Below are positions 29,481-33,832 of a stretch of 33,832 bases of DNA, piece by piece; positions within the stretch are counted from its first letter, which is position 1; the number at the start of each line of letters is the position of its first letter. Location of the stretch: assembly GCA_030679975.1 (NCBI GenBank), contig JAUXSL010000101.1:1-33832 (forward strand), written 5' to 3'. The position numbers and the translations under genes were made by a program. The DNA comes from Actinomycetota bacterium. GTDB lineage: Bacteria > Actinomycetota > Aquicultoria > CAJVYJ01 > JAUVQD01. The notes under the pieces were generated by a model that saw only the letters and a list, made by a program, of their open reading frames with translations, was not told the DNA's origin and did no database searches.

Positions 29481-30573
29481 TTGCCTTACTGACTCTTATC
29501 TCTTTAATCTTGCCCTCCGCCAGCTTGACCACTTGCTCGGGAAGACGCGCGTAATCAAGTGGCTTGACCGCCTTCTGACCGTCATGAATCACCCACCATA
29601 AAAAATCGGTCAAGGCTTGGCCGCGCTTCTGGTTTTCCTGCCCGGCATAAACAAGCAGCCAGGCAAACCCGCTGACGGGATAAGCCCCCTTGCCCGGCGC
29701 GTTGGTTATTGAAACCCGCAGGTCGGCCGGTATGGTATTGGCAGCGCCGGCGCCGGCCGCCGAAACGCTCGCCGCTGAGCCCTTAATATACTGACCCGCG
29801 GGATTCTTCACCGCGCCGAATGTGATCTTGTTCTGCAGAGCATAGACAAGCTCAACGTAGCCGAGCGAGCCCGGCGTGCGCTTTATCTGACCCGCCACGC
29901 CCTCATTGCCCTTGCCGCCCAAGCCAACCGGCCAATTCACCGAGGTGGCCACGCCTACCTTAGCCTTCCACTCGGCGCTGACTTTGGCCAGATAATCGAC
30001 CCAGATATAGGTAGTTCCGCTGCCGTCCGCCCGGTGAACAACGACGATCTGCCGGTCCGGCAATTTAACCCCGGGGTTTAACGCCGCCAAGGCCGGATCG
30101 TTCCATTTCGTTATCTTGCCCAGGAAGATATCGGCCAGCATCGGGCCGGAGAATCTTATCGCCGGGTTGCCCGGGAGATAATAAGCGGGAACAACCGCCC
30201 CCATCACGACCGGTATATGCAGAACGGGTTTCTTGGCCTCTTGCAATTGCTCATCGGTCATCGGGCCGTCGGTGGCGCCAAAATCGACCGTCTTGGCTAT
30301 GACTTGGCGTATACCGCCGCCGCTGCCGATTGATTGGTAATTGACCTGAGCACCGGGTTTAACCGAATCATAAAGGGCCGACCACTTAGACATCATCGGG
30401 AAAACGAAAGTCGAACCGGCGCCGTTCAGTTTGACCTTGTTACCCGCGCCGCCGCCTGTTTCCGGGGTCACTGGTTTGCCGGGTCCGCACCCGGAGACGC
30501 CCGCCGCTATGGCGACGATGAGCGAAGCGGCCAGCACCGCTTTCACAATCGAGCTTGCGAAGAATCTCCTCAT
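29470..30573 (-). CDS. pstS: Phosphate-binding lipoprotein PstS
   Basis: 367 residues. A lipoprotein signal peptide ends in V-S-G-C (Cys at about 29), followed by 'LNGAGSTFVFPMMSKW', 'SIGSGGGIRQVIAKTVDFGATDGPM', and 'VHRADGSGTTYIWVDYLAK', the phosphate-contacting loops. The Gly/Thr-rich linker after the lipid anchor is typical for a Gram-positive surface protein. First gene of pstSCAB-phoU, behind a four-repeat Pho box at 30622-30665. Confidence 0.97.
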   Translation of the reverse strand: MRRFFASSIVKAVLAASLIVAIAAGVSGCGPGKPVTPETGGGAGNKVKLNGAGSTFVFPMMSKWSALYDSVKPGAQVNYQSIGSGGGIRQVIAKTVDFGATDGPMTDEQLQEAKKPVLHIPVVMGAVVPAYYLPGNPAIRFSGPMLADIFLGKITKWNDPALAALNPGVKLPDRQIVVVHRADGSGTTYIWVDYLAKVSAEWKAKVGVATSVNWPVGLGGKGNEGVAGQIKRTPGSLGYVELVYALQNKITFGAVKNPAGQYIKGSAASVSAAGAGAANTIPADLRVSITNAPGKGAYPVSGFAWLLVYAGQENQKRGQALTDFLWWVIHDGQKAVKPLDYARLPEQVVKLAEGKIKEIRVSKANGR

Positions 30574-30621
30574 TTCCCCTCCCGCTATCGGTTGAGGTGA
30601 AGATAGCCAATATCGGCGGTT

Positions 30622-30665
30622 TGTTGGTGAATAAAACGTTAAAAAAATGAAAACAAATTGTTAAC
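30622..30665 (-). promoter_or_regulatory. Pho box: four 11-bp direct repeats
   Basis: On the minus strand: GTTAACAATTT, GTTTTCATTTT, TTTAACGTTTT, ATTCACCAACA, adjoining without gaps (30655-30665, 30644-30654, 30633-30643, 30622-30632). The TT-x-x-C at 11-bp spacing is the usual layout of PhoP/PhoB sites. It lies 50-90 bp before pstS. Confidence 0.75.
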
Positions 30666-30707
30666 GGCGCCGCTACTCTTCCGTAACTTTTAAGCCAACC
30701 CCGAGGG

Positions 30708-31269
30708 TTAAGAAAGCAACCGACCAACGGCAAAGCCGACGGCGGCGGCAACCGCGGCCACCATGACCATTTCCGCGCCGCTCCATTGCCAACGCTTGCC
30801 GGTGACGGCGGTCTTGAAAGCGCCCGCGGAGAACAAGGCGATCGCGGTTAAGGTGATTGAAACCAACGCGGCCGCGTAGGTCGCCAGCAAAAAATACGGC
30901 AAGATAGGGATGGCGGCCCCCAGAATATGGAAGCCGCTCATAAACAGGGCCTCTACCGCCGGGCGGCTCTTCTCGGGCGGCAATCTCCTCTTCGGGAAAA
31001 CGGCGGAACTCTTCTCTTTCCCGGTCGAGCCAATGCTCCCAGACCTCTCGCTGCGATTTAGCCGCTAAATATTCTTCGCTGAAAAGTGTGACCGCGCCTG
31101 TAAATAAGCTCACGAGGCCCGCAAAGATAATCGCGGGCTCCGGCGCGCCTCCCGCGGCCAAACCCGTAGTCAGCCCAACCAGAGATACTAAGCCATGCCC
31201 CAGGCCGAAGACGATTTCACGCAACCGCTCGGTAAAAGCCGATCGCTGGTGGTGGCCTTGCTTCTCCAT
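30708..31269 (-). pseudogene. VIT1/CCC1-family membrane protein, frameshifted
   Basis: The N-terminal part (from ATG 31269) reads 'LREIVFGLGHGLVSLVGLTTGLAAGG' with 'AVTLFSEEYLAAKSQRE', the first two helices and acidic metal region of VIT1/CCC1 Fe2+/Mn2+ transporters. Near 30975-30985 the frame is lost. A +1 shift restores 'PPEKSRPAVEALFMSGFHILGAAIPILPYFLLATYAAALVSI' and the last helices, ending at 30708. The intact sum would be about 185 residues, normal for the family. Either a real recent mutation or a sequencing/assembly indel; no classical slippery site is evident. Confidence 0.8.
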
Positions 31270-31374
31270 CGATTATCTCTGCGGTTCCATCAACCCCAAC
31301 ATAGTCTTATTCTTCCCCGTTACCTTATTCAGTTAAGAGCTTGGGGGAAACGTTTTATTAACGAGCGACGCTGC

Positions 31375-31380
31375 TATACT
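31375..31380 (+). promoter_or_regulatory. -10 box of phoP directly at the start codon
   Basis: TATACT ends one base before the ATG at 31381. A start 7 nt downstream falls on the A of the second in-frame ATG (31387). No ribosome site is present. The -35 region is poor and A/T-rich (GTTTTATTAAC), which would suit activation by PhoP itself. Confidence 0.6.
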
Positions 31381-31386
31381 ATGGTC

Positions 31387-32079
31387 ATGCATCGCATCCT
31401 GATCATCGAAGACGACTCGACGATCCGCGAGACCCTGGAATACAACTTGCGGGCGGCGGGGTTTGACGTTGCCACGGCCGCGGACGGCCGGGATGGGTTA
31501 GAAAAGGCCCTGGCCGGTTCGCCGCATGTCATATTACTCGATCTGCTTTTGCCGAGAATGGGCGGTTTGGCGGTCTGCGAAGAACTTAGACGCCGGGAGA
31601 GCGACAGCCGCATTATTATGATAACCGCGCTCGGCACCGACGCTGATAAAGTCAAGGGCTTGACGGTCGGGGCCGACGACTACGTGACAAAACCTTTTAA
31701 TCTTGAGGAACTCACGGCCAGGATCCGGGCCCAGCTCCGGCGGGCTTCTGCGGAGACTAAGCCGCAAGTGTTTGCCTTTGGAGATGTCCGAATCGACGCG
31801 CTACGCCATGAATTGACGGTCGGGGGAAAGGCTGTAAAAGTCCGTCCCAAAGAATGGCAATTATTGGTGGCCTTAGCGGCCGGCCCGGGGGTCCTCTTTT
31901 CCCGCGAGCAACTGGCCGATCTCGTCTGGGGCACTGACTTTGTCGGCTCTTCGCGAACGATCGATGTCCATATCCGGCGTCTTCGAGAGAAAGTCGAAAC
32001 GTTGTCGGCCTATAATTTTATCGATACGGTTCACGGGCTCGGCTATCGTTTTGAGCTCGCGCCCAAGGTCGAGCCGTGA
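31387..32079 (+). CDS. phoP: OmpR/PhoB-family response regulator of the phosphate response
   Basis: About 230 residues. Receiver domain: 'MHRILIIEDDSTIRETLEYNL', phospho-Asp in 'VILLDLLLPRMGG', 'MITALG' and Lys in 'DDYVTKPFNLEEL'. A winged-helix output domain follows ('VRPKEWQLLVALAAGPGVLFSREQL', 'RTIDVHIRRLREKVE', 'TVHGLGYRFEL'). With the adjacent PhoR-like kinase and the pst operon nearby, control of phosphate uptake is very likely. ATGs lie at 31381 and 31387; the second is preferred because the promoter predicts a leaderless mRNA starting there. Confidence 0.93.
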   Translation: MHRILIIEDDSTIRETLEYNLRAAGFDVATAADGRDGLEKALAGSPHVILLDLLLPRMGGLAVCEELRRRESDSRIIMITALGTDADKVKGLTVGADDYVTKPFNLEELTARIRAQLRRASAETKPQVFAFGDVRIDALRHELTVGGKAVKVRPKEWQLLVALAAGPGVLFSREQLADLVWGTDFVGSSRTIDVHIRRLREKVETLSAYNFIDTVHGLGYRFELAPKVEP

Positions 32080-33449
32080 AACGCCGGCTCCTGATTACCC
32101 ACATAGCAACAGCCCTCATTCTCCTGGCGCTGGCCAGATTGGCGCCGGGACTCAACTTATTGGTAATTGTCGCCCTGGCCCTGCTGACCGCCTGGATCAT
32201 CGCCGGCTCGGCCTGGGACTATGTCAGGGGCAGTTTAATTGAACTAGCCGGGTGGATAAGAAACGACGACCGGGAACAGCCGCCCCCGGCGGTTTCTGAT
32301 GACTTCGCCGACATCATCAAGGCCATCTCCTCGGTTCGCGACCGGTTCCGGTCCGGCCTAGCGGAATTGGTGGCCGATACCCATCGCGCCGGACTGATCC
32401 TGAACAATATGCGGGACGGGGTCATCCTGGCCGACCCCGAGGGTCTGGTTATTTTAGCCAACCCGGCCGCCGGCGCCATCTTCCGGCGCCCGGTCGAGGA
32501 ATTCATCGGGCGACCGCTTGTCTACGCCATTCACAGTCACGAGCTGGACAAGCTGATGAACGACGTCATCGCCGGCGGCCAAGAAGCAGAAGCTGAAATC
32601 GATGTTCTCCTCCCTCGCCAGAGGCGTCTTCGGACGGTCGCTTTGCCGGTTGTCGACGAGAACAAGCTATCGGCGGTTTTGCTGGTTTTTCAAGATATAA
32701 CCGGCCGGTATCGCGTCGACGCTGTCCGGCGCGCTTTTGTCGCAAACGTTTCCCATGAACTGAAGACGCCGGTGGCCGGCGTAAATCTCTTAGCCGATTC
32801 CTTGCTCGCCTGCGTCGGGGTCGACGATGAGGCGGCAAAAAGGTTCGCCGCCAAATTAAGCGGCGAAGCGAAGCTTCTCTCCCAGCTCATTAGCGACCTG
32901 CTTGATCTATCGCAATTAGAGGCGCCGGAGGTAGGGGCGATCTTCACCCCGGTCGCAGTGTCGTCCGTAGCGAAAAAGGTGGTCATCGGGTTTACCGAAA
33001 TCGCCGCCGCCAAGGGATTATCTCTGCGGACCGAGCTCGCCCGCGGACTGCCAAGAATAAGCGGCAATGAAGACCAGATAAGACTGATGCTCAGAAACCT
33101 GATAGAAAACGCCGTCCACTATACCCCAACGGGTGGGGACATCCTGGTTAAGACCGTTTCCGCTAACGGTGGTGTGGCGCTCGAGGTCATCGACACCGGC
33201 ATTGGCATCCCGGTCGCCGACTTAGGCCGTGTCTTCGAGCGCTTTTACCGGGTCGACAAGGCCCGCTCGCGTGAGACCGGCGGGACCGGGCTCGGCCTTT
33301 CTATTGTAAAACACGTGGTGGAAAATCATGACGGGGAAATCAAGATCTCGAGCACAGTCGGGGTCGGCAGCACGTTTACAGTTTACCTGCCCGCCAAAGT
33401 CAAATCTACCTTCGCCTCGGAGATCAGGCAGCCGAAGTCTATCTCTTAG
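32076..33449 (+). CDS. phoR: PhoR-like sensor histidine kinase
   Basis: 457 residues. Two N-terminal membrane helices (residues 5-45) with almost no external loop, then a linker, a PAS domain (about 105-205, 'ILNNMRDGVILADPEGLVILANPAA'), the phospho-acceptor His in 'FVANVSHELKTPVAG', and the ATPase domain with 'NLIENAVHYTP', 'DTGIGIPVADLGRVFERFYRV' and 'GGTGLGLSIVKHVV'. The lack of an external domain fits PhoR, which reads the Pst/PhoU state rather than an outside ligand. GTG start in a 4-nt overlap with phoP. The 3' end overlaps the convergent next gene by 11 bp. Confidence 0.94.
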   Translation: MKRRLLITHIATALILLALARLAPGLNLLVIVALALLTAWIIAGSAWDYVRGSLIELAGWIRNDDREQPPPAVSDDFADIIKAISSVRDRFRSGLAELVADTHRAGLILNNMRDGVILADPEGLVILANPAAGAIFRRPVEEFIGRPLVYAIHSHELDKLMNDVIAGGQEAEAEIDVLLPRQRRLRTVALPVVDENKLSAVLLVFQDITGRYRVDAVRRAFVANVSHELKTPVAGVNLLADSLLACVGVDDEAAKRFAAKLSGEAKLLSQLISDLLDLSQLEAPEVGAIFTPVAVSSVAKKVVIGFTEIAAAKGLSLRTELARGLPRISGNEDQIRLMLRNLIENAVHYTPTGGDILVKTVSANGGVALEVIDTGIGIPVADLGRVFERFYRVDKARSRETGGTGLGLSIVKHVVENHDGEIKISSTVGVGSTFTVYLPAKVKSTFASEIRQPKSIS

Positions 33450-33832
33450 GCCGAACCGGCCCATGCGGAGTCGGCAGGTACTCGACGGACGGCCGGCGCT
33501 GGGCCGCTTGGGGGTAAAGGTCCATTAAGGCGTAGACTTCTCGTGGAAGATCCGTGCCGACATTTAGACCCATGGCTCGGGCCTCCGCCACGGTGATGGC
33601 GTAATCGTGGGTCCAACGGCCGGACGTCAGCGACTCAGCCAGGCCTTCCACCTTGTCTTCAGACATTTTATCCCTCACAAGCTTTATGACCGACGCCTTG
33701 CCCTGCTTGACGGCCTTGGCCGCGATATCGCCAAGCATCAGCGTCTGGTCGTCCCGGTTGGGATTCTCGGTCTTTAAGGCCGCTAAGATGGAAGCGGCCG
33801 GATAGCTGCTCCAAGCGCCGCTTGTCACAATC
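33439..33832 (-). CDS. Serine dehydrogenase proteinase-like (ClpP-class) protein, C-terminal part
   Basis: The last 130 or so codons of a gene entering from the right edge; the frame is open to the window end. Sequence such as 'SSYPAASILAALK', 'VRDKMSEDKVEGLAESLTSGRWTHDYAITVAEARAMGL' and 'LPREVYALMDLYPQ' matches the C-terminal region of the SDH/ClpP-like membrane-associated serine proteases. The catalytic part lies outside the window. Convergent with phoR. Confidence 0.75.
   Translation of the reverse strand, partial: IVTSGAWSSYPAASILAALKTENPNRDDQTLMLGDIAAKAVKQGKASVIKLVRDKMSEDKVEGLAESLTSGRWTHDYAITVAEARAMGLNVGTDLPREVYALMDLYPQAAQRRPSVEYLPTPHGPVRPKR

Overview
This window looks like a chromosomal segment of a mid-to-high-GC, Gram-positive-type anaerobe. 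The sequence signals are lipobox lipoproteins, a Gram-positive-style secG/gpmI neighbourhood, an NfnAB electron-bifurcating transhydrogenase pair, NTG start codons, a PhoP/PhoR-Pst locus with 11-bp Pho-box repeats, and several promoters whose -10 lies so close to the start codon that the mRNA would be leaderless. A deep-branching, subsurface-type Actinomycetota lineage would fit. That placement is inference and was not tested.

Layout. (1) 1-9.8 kb, almost all on the minus strand: a partial family-5 ABC solute-binding lipoprotein, secG, a P-type cation ATPase, gpmI, nfnB/nfnA, then a sulfur-relay block (rrf2 - cysteine-desulfurase homologue - DsrE-like - tusA). The desulfurase homologue lacks the PLP lysine (Gln in its place). 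(2) 9.8-14.0 kb: an HD-GYP sensor, an unknown protein, a decayed junction of a transposase fragment with a DUF3422-like fragment, an ODP-like metallo-beta-lactamase-fold protein with altered metal ligands, and an alpha/beta hydrolase. (3) 14.0-25.3 kb: tRNA-Arg(CCT) with its own promoter, followed by a mobile-element array. A 46-bp direct repeat of the tRNA 3' part recurs at 24.4 kb, and a 42-bp version recurs at 25.2 kb. The main element (about 10.4 kb) carries a tyrosine integrase and a CGNR-like zinc-finger protein on the minus strand, and a tightly overlapping HTH-xis-small ORF-primase/helicase-HGG operon on the plus strand. Its A+T-richer cargo is a retropepsin-like protease with a DUF5678-like partner, a K+-channel-like protein, a G5-domain membrane protein and unknown membrane proteins. 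No capsid, portal or large terminase gene is visible, so it resembles a phage satellite or other minimal integrative element. A second 0.8-kb att-flanked unit holds only a HigB-fragment/HigA fusion with a palindromic operator. (4) 25.3-33.8 kb: a secreted SGNH-like protein, the pstSCAB-phoU operon behind a four-unit Pho box, a frameshifted VIT1/CCC1-type gene, the phoP/phoR two-component pair, and the C-terminal part of a serine-dehydrogenase-proteinase-like gene.

The parts most worth attention are the tandem att array with its matching arm-site repeats, the lysine-less desulfurase homologue inside a DsrE/TusA operon, the toxin-antitoxin fusion in the mini-element, and the recurring leaderless promoter geometry in front of regulator genes.
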